Assembly (NCBI RefSeq): GCF_009762775.1
Contig: NZ_CP046401.1
Location: 7,328,001-7,392,000 of the forward strand
Origin: Maribellus comscasis
Lineage (GTDB): Bacteria > Bacteroidota > Bacteroidia > Bacteroidales > Prolixibacteraceae
DNA length: 64,000 nucleotides
Direction of reading: 5' to 3'
The position numbers were made by a program, and so were the translations under genes. Below the pieces are notes generated by a model. That model searched no databases. It saw nothing but the letters and a program-made list of their open reading frames with translations, and had not been told where the DNA came from. Of the stretch, positions 1 through 8,829 are shown one piece after another. Each line of letters starts with the position of its first letter. Position 1 is the first letter of the stretch.

Positions 1-321
1 ACGAATACACTCACGGATTTCAGGAATCTTTTCACCTAAATAGTAACGGTGGCTGTTTTTCAGAAAAAGGATGATCGACTCTGTATCCGGCTTGTCCATA
101 TTTTCAGCACTGGCGACATTAAATCCGTTATACAAATTAGCTATGGCAATGAATATTTCCTGATTAATATGATTTTCATTGCATATTTGTTCTACCGTTT
201 TGTTCCGTACCACAATATTTATATCAAAGTGTTCCATCATTAGTAGCAATGATGGATTTTCAAATACCAAATTCGATATTTTCATCTCGGGTTTGATGAA
301 TGTTTTCCTGGTCTGGTACAT
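1..321 (-). CDS. N-terminal part of a Bacteroidota transcriptional regulator (hemerythrin-like/LuxR-HTH type), cut by window edge
   Basis: Read on the minus strand from ATG at 321-319, 107 codons stay open to base 1, so the gene continues outside the window. The start MYQTRKTFIKPEMKI, then NPSLLLMMEHFDINI, RNKTVEQIC and FLKNSHRYYLGEKIPEI resembles the N-terminal half of Bacteroidota regulators that pair a hemerythrin-like helical domain with a C-terminal LuxR-type HTH; this is recalled family resemblance, not a search. An internal ATG near 240 is possible, but the upstream codons are in frame and match the family better. It is divergent from the arsR-like gene, sharing the 322-514 spacer. The DNA-binding half is not visible, so function is tentative. 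Confidence 0.6.
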   Translation of the reverse strand, partial: MYQTRKTFIKPEMKISNLVFENPSLLLMMEHFDINIVVRNKTVEQICNENHINQEIFIAIANLYNGFNVASAENMDKPDTESIILFLKNSHRYYLGEKIPEIRECIR

Positions 322-465
322 CGTCTTAATTCTAAAATTATCTCTAAAAGTATTATTTTTCTTTTGAAACCTACGTCATAAAATTGTGTTCATTAAATCA
401 TAAACTGAATTCTTGTATCACTTACTCTAATTTAACTTATTAATAACGAGTTCAGATTCTGGTAG

Positions 466-504
466 TTTTAGTTTTTTGATGTATGTTTACATCAAGAACT
501 AAAA
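466..504. promoter_or_regulatory. Inverted-repeat operator upstream of the ArsR gene
   Basis: Left arm 466-483 and right arm 488-504 are near-perfect reverse complements (17 bases with one bulge) around a 4-base centre; the core arms read TTGATGTA and TACATCAA. It lies 10 bp before the arsR-like start codon, where an autorepressing ArsR dimer would block transcription. The repeat is seen; the identity of the binding protein is inferred from position. Confidence 0.7.
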
Positions 505-514
505 TATTAGGAAA

Positions 515-853
515 ATGGTAGCTGCAAAAACTGACCAATTCGATGAAAAACTTCAAAAAAGGGCCAATCTGTTTAAAGCGCTTTCACATCCGGCACGGTT
601 ACAAATTCTTCAATTTCTTGCCCAAACAAGAAAATGTCTCACCGGGGATATTTCGGAAAATTTTCCTCTTACAAGGGCAACGGTAAACCAACATATGAAA
701 GAGTTAAAAAACGCCGAACTTGTTTATGGCCACATGGAAGGCGCTAAAATAGTCTATTGTCTTGACCTTGAAAAAATAAATGAACTGGAAGAAATTCTGG
801 GCAACTTTCTCGAAGAAATGCACCTGCCTGCTGATTTCTGTTGCAGTTTATAA
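515..853 (+). CDS. ArsR-family winged-helix transcriptional repressor
   Basis: A 112-residue protein, normal length for ArsR/SmtB repressors. Residues about 15-90 carry the winged-helix pattern: FKALSHPARLQILQFLAQ, then a recognition-helix region LTRATVNQHMKELKNAELV. Cysteines occur at the helix region (RKCLTGD) and as a CC pair near the C-terminus (DFCCSL), positions that could form a thiol metal/metalloid site; this is inference, as the classical ELCVCDL motif is absent. The gene follows the inverted-repeat operator at 466-504 and lies 36 bp before the radical SAM gene, so the two are probably one autoregulated unit. The inducer is unknown; arsenite-type metalloids are the first guess. Confidence 0.88.
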   Translation: MVAAKTDQFDEKLQKRANLFKALSHPARLQILQFLAQTRKCLTGDISENFPLTRATVNQHMKELKNAELVYGHMEGAKIVYCLDLEKINELEEILGNFLEEMHLPADFCCSL

Positions 854-889
854 TTCAAAATAATAACCAAATCAACTAATCAAAATATC

Positions 890-1819
890 ATGAATAGAGA
901 TGCAGCATTATACTGGCTAAATGTGGATAACAAATCCAGTGAATTCTATCAGATGATTGACTTATCGAACCAACAAAGCAGGAAACAATTTGGAAACCGG
1001 GGATATGTTTTTGCACAAATCGGCATGAATGCAGAACCGTGTTCCAAAGATTGTAAATTCTGTTCCCTGGGAATGAGCCATTATTCTGTTGGGGATAAAT
1101 GGCAAAGAGGGATTGAGGATTTAACACCTGAAATCCAACAACTTTTAAGCGAAGGAATGGACGATTTTTTCCTGATGGCAACAGCCGACTATTCCATTAA
1201 AAAGTTTATTAAAATTGCTACTGAGGTTCGAAAGTTACTCCCGGATGAGGTGCGCTTTGTTGCCAATGTGGGTGATTTTGACTTTGAAACGGCAAAAGAA
1301 TTAAAATCCGTAGGAGTAACAGGAGCTTATCATATAAAACGATTACGTGAAGGTATAGATACGTTGATTGAACCACAACTCAGGGAAAAAACAATTGAGA
1401 ACATTGTTAAAGCAGGACTTGAACTTTATTACTGCATCGAACCAATTGGACCAGAACACAGTTACGAAGAAATTCTGGACTCAATTTATTTTGCCAGTCA
1501 GTTCCCCATAGATGCAATGGCTGTCATGAGAAGAATTCCGGTGCCGGGAACCCCACTGTTTAACAAAGGGCAAATCAACGCTATGGAATTGACAAAAATA
1601 GTTGCTGTGACAAATCTGGTCATCAAACCTTCCCGTTCCATGAATGTTCACGAACCTACCCAGATGAGCCTTCTGGCAGGTGTCAACCAATTGTACGCCG
1701 AAGTAGGCGCCAATCCAAGGGATACCAACCCCGATACAAAAGATGGGCGGGGATTTACCCCAACAATGGCCTGGCAAATGCTGACAGAAGCAGGTTATTT
1801 AAGGGAAAATAGTAACTAA
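890..1819 (+). CDS. Biotin-synthase-like radical SAM enzyme
   Basis: A 309-residue protein with the radical SAM cluster motif CSKDCKFC (Cys51, Cys55, Cys58), followed by a typical SAM-barrel order and a C-terminal stretch with NPRDTNPDTKDGRG that resembles the end of BioB/HmdB-type enzymes. It should bind a [4Fe-4S] cluster and cleave S-adenosylmethionine; the substrate cannot be read from sequence. No bio, thi or hmd genes are near, so a biotin role is unlikely. It is 36 bp downstream of the arsR-like repressor and probably co-transcribed, which suggests a metalloid- or thiol-triggered function. It appears intact, and the following DNA is decayed. Confidence 0.8.
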   Translation: MNRDAALYWLNVDNKSSEFYQMIDLSNQQSRKQFGNRGYVFAQIGMNAEPCSKDCKFCSLGMSHYSVGDKWQRGIEDLTPEIQQLLSEGMDDFFLMATADYSIKKFIKIATEVRKLLPDEVRFVANVGDFDFETAKELKSVGVTGAYHIKRLREGIDTLIEPQLREKTIENIVKAGLELYYCIEPIGPEHSYEEILDSIYFASQFPIDAMAVMRRIPVPGTPLFNKGQINAMELTKIVAVTNLVIKPSRSMNVHEPTQMSLLAGVNQLYAEVGANPRDTNPDTKDGRGFTPTMAWQMLTEAGYLRENSN

Positions 1820-1841
1820 ATGTGGCACATTAGCTTCTTGA

Positions 1842-2108
1842 ATTTACGAGCTAAGTGGAAGTTCTGTTGACTGGGATGTTTTTGTCCTAAAATTCCTAAG
1901 TGATTTAAGTAAACAATTTTACGACTAAAATGCGACGGGAAGCCATGTTAAATTTATTTTAGAGTCTGGAAATCATCCAATTACAAGAAATCTAACAGAA
2001 AAAGAAGAAACTTTGAGTTTCAGGGGCTCGGCAGGAGAAAGCAACCAGGCAAAACTAACACTAAATGCCCGTGTTGAAATGAGTCCAGAAGCCCTAAAAA
2101 AATTATAA
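1842..2108 (+). pseudogene. Decayed coding remnant, unknown product
   Basis: One frame stays protein-like over about 88 codons (IYELSGSSVDWDVFVLKF, later VKFILESGNHPITRNL and LTLNARVEMSPEALKKL) with a single internal TAA at 1926-1928 and no start codon. It ends in TAATG, overlapping the next small frame. I do not recognise the family. It is most simply the 3' part of a gene broken by deletion and one nonsense change. Confidence 0.4.
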
Positions 2109-2239
2109 TGAATACGATTTCTTCACATACAAACGATGATTTAAAATCCAGTATTACGGTAATGAGGAGTCTTAGCCCCGGTCGCCCTAATCCAACTTAC
2201 CGTTTTGATTATGTGGTTGCAAGAGGAGGAAATCTTTAG
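2108..2239 (+). CDS. Short 43-residue frame, possibly the remnant of a coupled downstream gene
   Basis: ATG at 2108 overlaps the stop of the preceding remnant (TAATG), the geometry of translationally coupled genes. The frame encodes MNTISSHTNDDLKSS and later SLSPGRPNPTYRFDY, then stops at 2239. No family recognised. It sits between a decayed gene and an IS4 end, so it may itself be a truncated piece. Confidence 0.25.
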   Translation: MNTISSHTNDDLKSSITVMRSLSPGRPNPTYRFDYVVARGGNL

Positions 2240-2260
2240 TTATTAATAATTGCAGATCAT

Positions 2261-2471
2261 TAGTGTCCACTAAAAATTAAAAAACGTTCTTTGAAACAAT
2301 TGTAAATCTATACTTTACGCAGCCTTTTTTGAGCGTGACGATTTGAATCAGTTAAGTTCGTGGATTTTTAAAATCACATGAATAACGGGAAATACGTCTA
2401 CGCTCAGCTAATAAGTTTTTTGCCACAAAGGGTATTCGATAAATTTGTTGCCAAGTATTCCGGTAATAATA
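2261..2471 (+). mobile_element. 5' end of an IS4-family (DUF4372) insertion sequence, interrupted by IS630 copy 1
   Basis: The segment begins with an IS-end-like sequence (TAGTGTCCACTAAAAATT) and contains, from ATG 2378, the start of a transposase: MNNGKYVYAQLISFLPQ followed by RVFDKFVAKYSGNN. That matches the N-terminal DUF4372 region of Bacteroidota IS4-type transposases as I recall it. The frame is cut at the TA 2470-2471 where the IS630 copy begins. Beyond that copy (from 3583) the transposase does not resume recognisably, so this is a dead remnant. Confidence 0.6.
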
Positions 2472-3580
2472 CCATTTTAAATACAAAATGCCGCATTGAA
2501 AAGTTTTAGGTAGTGTTTGTTTCCAGTTATTGACATTATGGTTTCGGGTTGCATTTTTATTACCATATCCCAAAGCCATTTCTTAAGGTCGCGCATAGTG
2601 GCAAATAATTGGTTCTTGTACCTTGTTTTTATGTATTGCCATATTTGTTCAGAGGGATTCAATTCCGGTGTATATGGAGGAATGTTCAATAGGAATATGT
2701 TCTCGGGGACTTCATCTGGCTTTATCAGATGGAAGCGGGCATTATCGATAACAACAATTTTATATTCATTTGGCCTTTGTGCTGAAAAAGCCTGAAGATA
2801 ACGCTTAAAAATATCGATACTTGTACCATTAATTTCCCATACGAAAGAATTTCCATCAATGGGCGAATAACTTCCATACAAATAGGTAGTTGAAAAACGA
2901 TGTTGATAACTGATGACTGGGCGTACGCCTTTTGCTGTTATACAGCGTCCGATATGACTCATTAATCCAAACCTGCTTTCATCCTGGAAATAAAGGTTTA
3001 CAGATGGAAACTTATTTTTATCCAGACTGTTTCCAAGTTGAATGAACACATTAGGTAGTTTTAAAAAAGGCTTCTGCAGCCTGGTCATCTTTTTTTACAT
3101 GGGATTTTCTTGGAGATTTTAGCTTCGTCCCAAAATGTTTGATTAAATGATAGCGCAAAGTATGGTAATTTATATCTACCCCATATTCGCTTTTTACCCA
3201 TTGTTGTGCATCCCGGTACCCCAGGAACGGATTACGGTTATTAGTAACTCTGGATGCTAATCCATTGTGAATTTCATCTGTCATATATTGGGATTCTTTG
3301 GGCTTTGATTGATTCTGAACCATAAAATCAACACCATTCGCATCATATTTAACCAGCGTTCTATGGTGCGTTTATGCACCCCTAAATACTGAGCTAACTG
3401 CGAACGAGTAGAAAATCGATTTTCTTTTGTGAAAATCAAACATTTTACCCGTTTTCTCCTGATAAACTTGTTTGTTTTTTTAATAAGCTCTCAAGTTCTT
3501 TTAAATCCTCTTTTATCTTGAATTTGCTTTGTCTTCCCATGCTTCAAAGATAATAAAGCGGCACTATATACTCAAATTGG
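2472..3580 (-). mobile_element. IS630-family insertion sequence, copy 1
   Basis: The 1109-bp element is bounded by TA on both sides (2470-2471 and 3581-3582), as expected for IS630/Tc1-like target duplication. The outer 23 bp at each end are imperfect inverted repeats starting CCAATTTGAG and CCATTTTAAA and both ending TGCCGC. It is the same element as 48343-49452 in opposite orientation, one base shorter. Ends were set by comparing where the two copies stop matching. Confidence 0.92.
2477..3540 (-). pseudogene. IS630 transposase, copy 1, broken in its first segment
   Basis: Three minus-strand segments make up the transposase: an HTH part starting ATG 3540, a middle part (3051-3323) and the DDE catalytic part (2477-3088). 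In this copy the first segment has lost one A in a run near 3450 (four instead of the five at 48470-48474), so it stops after about 30 residues. Middle and catalytic segments encode proteins identical to copy 2: catalytic motifs YFQDESRFG, VVIDNARFH and TPELNPSEQIW are intact. The two downstream frame changes are shared by both copies. This copy is probably not autonomous. Confidence 0.85.
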
Positions 3581-3582
3581 TA

Positions 3583-3807
3583 TTACATGTAGCAAAGAAG
3601 GAATAAAACATGGCGGCCCGTTCTGCTCCACGCTCGCTTCCGGCAAAAAGGTAGTTCTTCCTTCTCAAAGCGATGTGGAGTCCCAAGAACTATTTTGAGA
3701 CAGCCTCCTTTAAAAATATGTGAAGCAAAACTCGCTATAGATTTGCGAATAACAGGGATTTATTATCGAATCAAAAATAATTCGTGTAAAGTTCAATTTG
3801 AACAGAA
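3583..3807. other. Noncoding debris between IS630 copy 1 and the signalling operon
   Basis: No gene is seen. The stretch 3701-3718 ends in TTTTGAGACAGCCTC, which resembles a terminal repeat of IS1182-like elements, so part of this may be the tail of another dead IS. The rest would contain the transcription stop of the minus-strand kinase operon, but no strong hairpin is evident. Confidence 0.3.
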
Positions 3808-4995
3808 TCAATAACTTTCTTTATTTGGAAAGAAAAGACCAACTTTCGCACCTTTGGGATTCTTATTATTTCCAATTACGATTTTCCCATTGTGTGCATC
3901 CATAATTAGCTTTGTTAGAGCAAGACTAATTCCTTTATCTTCATCCAAGTGCTCCAAACCAACATTAAATAATCTAAAAGGGTTTTCAAGTATTTTAGAT
4001 GGAAAGCCAATCCCTTCGTCAATAAATTGAAGAAGAACAGAATTATCCATCTGTTCTGCCAAAATAGTAACAGTAGACCCGGAGAAAGTATAGCGAACCG
4101 CATTCGTTATCATCCTTTCGATGCACAGCTTTATTAAAGAAGGATCTGCATAAAAATGAGTTGCGTATAATTTCTTTACTATCCGAATATTTTTGTCTTC
4201 TATATTTTTTTTTAACAAATCTAATATCTCATTAACAATAGGTAATGTTTCAACTAAAGCAGGTAAAACTGTCCTCTTATTAGTTCTGAACTCTGTGACC
4301 AATAAACTTAAACGACTGAATCGCTCAAGTCGTTTTGCAGAAGAATCAAGATAGTCTAACATTTTATAGAATTTATGATCGACTAACTCTTCTTTCAAAA
4401 TGTTTGTAAATCCAATGATGCCGTTCAATGGTGTATTAATCTCATGACTTATTAACTTTAAGAAATCAGCTTTCACCTGATCCAAATTTTGGAGTTCTTC
4501 ATTTGCCCGCTGCAATTCATTGTTTGCTTTCTGCAATTGTTCTGTTCTTTTCTCAACTCTTTTCTCCAATATTTTATTGGCATCTTTTAGTTGTTCCTTG
4601 CTGTATTTCAGTTCAATATGCGTTTGTACGCGGGCCATTAATTCCTGCGCATTAAATGGTTTTGTAATATAATCTTGTCCTCCCGCCTCAAAGCCTCTAA
4701 CAAGGTTTTCTGTTTCACTTAGCGCCGTTAGAAAAATAATAGGAACATCTTTGTAGTCTTTAATTTTTCTTATTTCTTTACAGGTATCATATCCATTAAG
4801 TCCCGGCATATTTATATCCAACAGTATTAAATCATAATCAGAAGAATTATTAAGAAGATTAATCGCCTGATTTCCGTCAAAAGCAAAACCAACGATATGG
4901 TTTGATTCTTTTAATATCGAACCAACAACTTGGATATTTTTGATATTGTCATCAACTGCCAATATTTTAAATGTTTTTCCGTCCATATTATACAA
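3808..4995 (-). CDS. Response-regulator/histidine kinase (REC-HisKA-HATPase)
   Basis: A 395-residue cytosolic protein. Residues about 8-125 are a receiver domain (ILAVDDN acidic pocket, LILLDINMPG phospho-acceptor Asp, conserved KPF lysine). A coiled coil near 130-175 leads to a HisKA dimerisation helix with LISHEINTPLNGIIGF (phospho-His) and an ATPase domain ending in DEGIGF and DKGISLAL boxes. The G2 box is atypical (GISLA instead of GxGLGL), so ATP binding may be weak. It starts inside the end of the upstream hybrid kinase (8-nt overlap), implying coupled translation; the hybrid kinase is its likely phosphodonor partner. A start at Met4 is equally possible. Confidence 0.88.
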   Translation of the reverse strand: MYNMDGKTFKILAVDDNIKNIQVVGSILKESNHIVGFAFDGNQAINLLNNSSDYDLILLDINMPGLNGYDTCKEIRKIKDYKDVPIIFLTALSETENLVRGFEAGGQDYITKPFNAQELMARVQTHIELKYSKEQLKDANKILEKRVEKRTEQLQKANNELQRANEELQNLDQVKADFLKLISHEINTPLNGIIGFTNILKEELVDHKFYKMLDYLDSSAKRLERFSRLSLLVTEFRTNKRTVLPALVETLPIVNEILDLLKKNIEDKNIRIVKKLYATHFYADPSLIKLCIERMITNAVRYTFSGSTVTILAEQMDNSVLLQFIDEGIGFPSKILENPFRLFNVGLEHLDEDKGISLALTKLIMDAHNGKIVIGNNKNPKGAKVGLFFPNKESY

Positions 4996-7900
4996 CTTTA
5001 AGGGATTTTTTTAATTGTCTAATTGTATCCTGAAAGATATACAATTTATCGAAGAGATTCTCAACTTCAAACTTTTCGCAAAGGTCAAGAATTTCTTTTC
5101 CTAAATTAATTAAAGATGGGAGCTCTTTTTCTTTACCAAAACGAATTAGAGTTTCACCAAATAACTCAATGTCATTTATTACCTGGCTATTCTGTGCCTG
5201 TTTGAGAATTGGTAAAAGCTCAGTCTCAATTTCTTTAATGACCATTGGAAATTTAAGCTTTTGCTGTTCATTTAGATTCAAGATAAATTTGGTTTCTTCC
5301 TTAATTTTTTTTCTTTCAACAGCTGGTTTTTCAGTATGCTCCAGATATTTTTTTAAGGTTTCACTAAGTTCTTCAAAAACGACAGGTTTTAGTATAAAAT
5401 CATCAAATATGCTTAAATCATCAAAATTCATATCTAAAGACGATGCAGAAATTGCAACTATTGGAATTTTTACAGTTTTACTATTACTTTTAATAATTCT
5501 TGCTGCCTGAAGTCCATTTAAAACCGGCATTTTCAGATCCATTAATATCAAATCGGGAGCATAAGTTGTTGCTAATTCCACAGCCTCAGCACCATTTTTA
5601 GCTTCAATAATTTCTATTGGAGAATGGGATAAAAAGTCAATAAGTAAATCCCGGTTGTATTTATTATCATCAACGACTAACAAAATTGCTTCTGTAAAAA
5701 TTAGCGAAGAGGGATTGATATCATCCTGTGATAGATTATTATCATTACGGGCTTCCACAATTAAAATATCCGGTAGAAGAACGCTGAAGATACTACCTCT
5801 TCCAATTTTACTTTTTAACCGAATTTCCCCTCTCATCATATCGACAATCTGGCGGGTAATTGATAATCCCAAACCAGTTCCTCCATAGACTTTTTCTGAC
5901 TGTCCATTCTGTTGAACAAAGGGTTCAAATATTGTCGTAAATTCACTTTCGGGAATCCCAACTCCTGTATCCTCAACCTCCAGAAGAATATCAACTTTTT
6001 TATCGGAGTTTGGGACAACGTTTACATGTAATTCAACATGTCCTTTTTCAGTAAATTTTATCGCATTATTTATTAAATTGAAAAGTATTTGTCTAATTCG
6101 AACTTCATCGAGAAGCAAGTAGTAATCTATATTTCTTTCAATCTTCAGATTAAAAGGAATACTCTTCTCGTTAGCAATAGGAATCATTAGAAGCTCAATG
6201 TCTTTCACCAAACTATAGAGACTGACTGGCTCTAAATTTAAATTTAATTTTCCGGCCTCTATTTTCGAAAGATCTAAAATATCGTTTATAATATTTAGCA
6301 AACTTTTACCGCTAGAGCGAATTGAATTTACTCGTGCTTTCTGTTTTGAATCATTAAGAGATGAATATAACAAGTTGGAGAATCCTATTATTGAATTTAG
6401 TGGCGTTCTAATTTCGTGAGATACATTGGCGAGGAAGGTACTTTTTGTTCGGTTGGCTTCTTCAGCAGCACGACGGGCAATTCTTTCTTTTTCTGCTCGT
6501 TTTTTTTCTGAAATATCTTCTACAGTGGCATCATAGTAGTGCTCGCCAGTTTGTTTGTCAATTATTAACTTCACATTTTCTCTGACATAAACTTCTTTGC
6601 CGTCCTTTGTTGTCCAGATTGACTCATAGTCAGTTAGCTTTTTTTCTGCTTCAATTAAACGGATGAATTCTTCACGCGAGGAGGCATGAGCAAATCCTTC
6701 TTTGTTTAAATCTCTTTGTTGTAATTCCTCAAGGCTATTAAATCCAAGCAGCCGAATCAATGCAGGATTAGCCAGAATGATCTTTCCATCTTTGGAAGTA
6801 CGATATATTCCAAAAATTGAATTTTCATAAATCTCTCGATATCGCTCCTCACTTAAACGTAATGCCTTTTGAGCCTGCTTCCGCTCTGTAATATCTCTTA
6901 CTACTGCAACAATAATCTTTTGTTTCTCTTCAAATGTTGCCAATTTAAAAATAATTTCTACATCAAATAAATTACCATTTTTATGTTTATGTTTGGTCTC
7001 TATTGTTAATGAACTCCTTTTCCTGGAAATCAAGGGTTGCAAAAGTTGTCGATAGCTTTTCTCTGAATATTCAATTTTAAAATCAAGAGGTGTGATCTTT
7101 AGAAGTTCAGATTCAGAATATCCTAACTGTATCGATGCTCCTTTATTAACATAAACATGTTTTAAGCTATCAGGTAAAAACATAAAAATCCCATCGCTGG
7201 TAGCGTTTAATGCTGTAAGTATACGTTTCCTTTCGGCATCATCTGAAAGCCTTTTTCGGATATCCCTAATAGTCAATAAAAAAAGCTTTTGCTTTCCGGT
7301 TTCTATTGCTTTTACTGTTACTTCTACTGGTAACAAATCGCCATTACTTCGAGTAATATATAACTCGGAATTTATATCGCCCCATTTATCTCCTTCAAAA
7401 AATGAATTTTTAAAATATCCATCCTTTTCGAATAAATTAGGGAAAAATAGCTGCGCAGAGTTACCTACCAGCTCACTGTTCTTTTTATCCACTATGACCT
7501 CCAGGCCATTATTAACTAAAAGAATTTCAAATTTGTTATTTAAAATAACTATTCCATCAGGAGAAGAATTAAATAAACTTTCAAACTGAATCTCTGTTTG
7601 TTTTTTTTCTTCAATATCTTCCAAGTAGCCAATTATTCTGAAAGGTTCGCTATTATTATCTAACTCAGCTCTGCCAGCCGCTAAAAACCACCTATATTTA
7701 CCACTCTTTTTCTTAAATAGGAATTCAATTTTAAAAGGTATATTCTCTTGATAACTAATTCGGAGTTTCTTTCTAAACAGTTTTTGATGTTTAGGATGAA
7801 CATTGTTTAATATATTAATCTTTCCGAAAGTTAATTCATCCTTCGTGTAACCTGTTAATTCAAGGTATTTTTCTGAAAAATAAGTTTGCTTTAATTTTTT

Positions 7901-8716
7901 ATTCCACTCCCAAATTCCAAGGTTTGTTCCAGAAACCAGTAAATGATAACGTTCCTCGCTCTTTAACAACGCCTCCTGGGTTGTCTTCCATTGAGTTATA
8001 TCTTCGATTTGCGAAATAAAATACAATGGGCTTCCATCTTGTTTCTTCACCAAAGAAACACTTAGTAAAACCCATACAATATGTCCTTTTTTATGAAAAT
8101 ACCTCTTTTCAATTTTATAAGTCTGGATTTTACCTTTTAGCATCTTTTCCACATAACCTAAATCCAGATCCAAGTCGTCAGGATGGGTTATATCCTGAAA
8201 AGTAAGATTCATTAATTCAGACTCAGAATAGCCAACGATTTCGCACACAGATTTATTTACTTTCAACCATGATCCGTTTGGAGCAACCAATGCCATTCCG
8301 ATTGAAGCGTAATAAAATGCTTTTGAGAAACGTTCCTTGCTTTCATAAAAAGACAATAAATCATCTGTATTACCTGATTTTGCATTTAAAGAAACAGATA
8401 TCAACAAAAATGTCTCATTGGCAAACACTTCTTCTTTTATTCTTGCTATTAAACGGAATCTGTCATCATCTTTCCGCACGCCAACCGTTTCTATGAAGAA
8501 ATTGTCGTTTGAAAAATTCGCATTTTTAAAATTTGAAGACCACTCAGGAAAAAGTAGGTCTATCGGCTTTCCTTCTAGCTCTTGACTTACATAGCCAAAG
8601 CTTTTTTCAGCTTCGTAATTAAGTCTGATTATTTTGCAACTTGTATCAAGTAAGAATATTGCATCGAAAGAAAAATTAAGAATCCTCTCGATCTTTTCCC
8701 AATCTTCCCTTTTCAT
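4988..8716 (-). CDS. Multi-PAS hybrid histidine kinase
   Basis: A 1242-residue protein without membrane segments. About six PAS domains occupy residues 1-750 (for example ASIGMALVAPNGSWLKVN, GYTKDELTF, NSIFGIYRTSKDGKIIL), several with PAC ends such as DITQWK and DITERKQA. Then come HisKA with NVSHEIRTPLNSIIGFS near 790, a HATPase with DTGVGIPE and GGTGLGLSI, and a receiver domain near 1035-1150 (LLVVDDN, LILMDLKMPVLNG, ILKPV). The last ~80 residues are helical and Hpt-like but lack an obvious HxxKG phospho-His motif. It probably integrates cytosolic redox or small-molecule cues and passes phosphate to the overlapping receiver-kinase gene downstream. Lies 113 bp after the CBS kinase in the same direction. 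Confidence 0.9.
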   Translation of the reverse strand: MKREDWEKIERILNFSFDAIFLLDTSCKIIRLNYEAEKSFGYVSQELEGKPIDLLFPEWSSNFKNANFSNDNFFIETVGVRKDDDRFRLIARIKEEVFANETFLLISVSLNAKSGNTDDLLSFYESKERFSKAFYYASIGMALVAPNGSWLKVNKSVCEIVGYSESELMNLTFQDITHPDDLDLDLGYVEKMLKGKIQTYKIEKRYFHKKGHIVWVLLSVSLVKKQDGSPLYFISQIEDITQWKTTQEALLKSEERYHLLVSGTNLGIWEWNKKLKQTYFSEKYLELTGYTKDELTFGKINILNNVHPKHQKLFRKKLRISYQENIPFKIEFLFKKKSGKYRWFLAAGRAELDNNSEPFRIIGYLEDIEEKKQTEIQFESLFNSSPDGIVILNNKFEILLVNNGLEVIVDKKNSELVGNSAQLFFPNLFEKDGYFKNSFFEGDKWGDINSELYITRSNGDLLPVEVTVKAIETGKQKLFLLTIRDIRKRLSDDAERKRILTALNATSDGIFMFLPDSLKHVYVNKGASIQLGYSESELLKITPLDFKIEYSEKSYRQLLQPLISRKRSSLTIETKHKHKNGNLFDVEIIFKLATFEEKQKIIVAVVRDITERKQAQKALRLSEERYREIYENSIFGIYRTSKDGKIILANPALIRLLGFNSLEELQQRDLNKEGFAHASSREEFIRLIEAEKKLTDYESIWTTKDGKEVYVRENVKLIIDKQTGEHYYDATVEDISEKKRAEKERIARRAAEEANRTKSTFLANVSHEIRTPLNSIIGFSNLLYSSLNDSKQKARVNSIRSSGKSLLNIINDILDLSKIEAGKLNLNLEPVSLYSLVKDIELLMIPIANEKSIPFNLKIERNIDYYLLLDEVRIRQILFNLINNAIKFTEKGHVELHVNVVPNSDKKVDILLEVEDTGVGIPESEFTTIFEPFVQQNGQSEKVYGGTGLGLSITRQIVDMMRGEIRLKSKIGRGSIFSVLLPDILIVEARNDNNLSQDDINPSSLIFTEAILLVVDDNKYNRDLLIDFLSHSPIEIIEAKNGAEAVELATTYAPDLILMDLKMPVLNGLQAARIIKSNSKTVKIPIVAISASSLDMNFDDLSIFDDFILKPVVFEELSETLKKYLEHTEKPAVERKKIKEETKFILNLNEQQKLKFPMVIKEIETELLPILKQAQNSQVINDIELFGETLIRFGKEKELPSLINLGKEILDLCEKFEVENLFDKLYIFQDTIRQLKKSLKVV

Positions 8717-8829
8717 TATTACACTGTATCTGAAAATTTGACATTAAGAATAACAAAATACAAAAAAAAAAGTTCTCTTATAAAAAAAAAGAACATCTGT
8801 GTAACAATAAATTATATTAGAAAATATTC

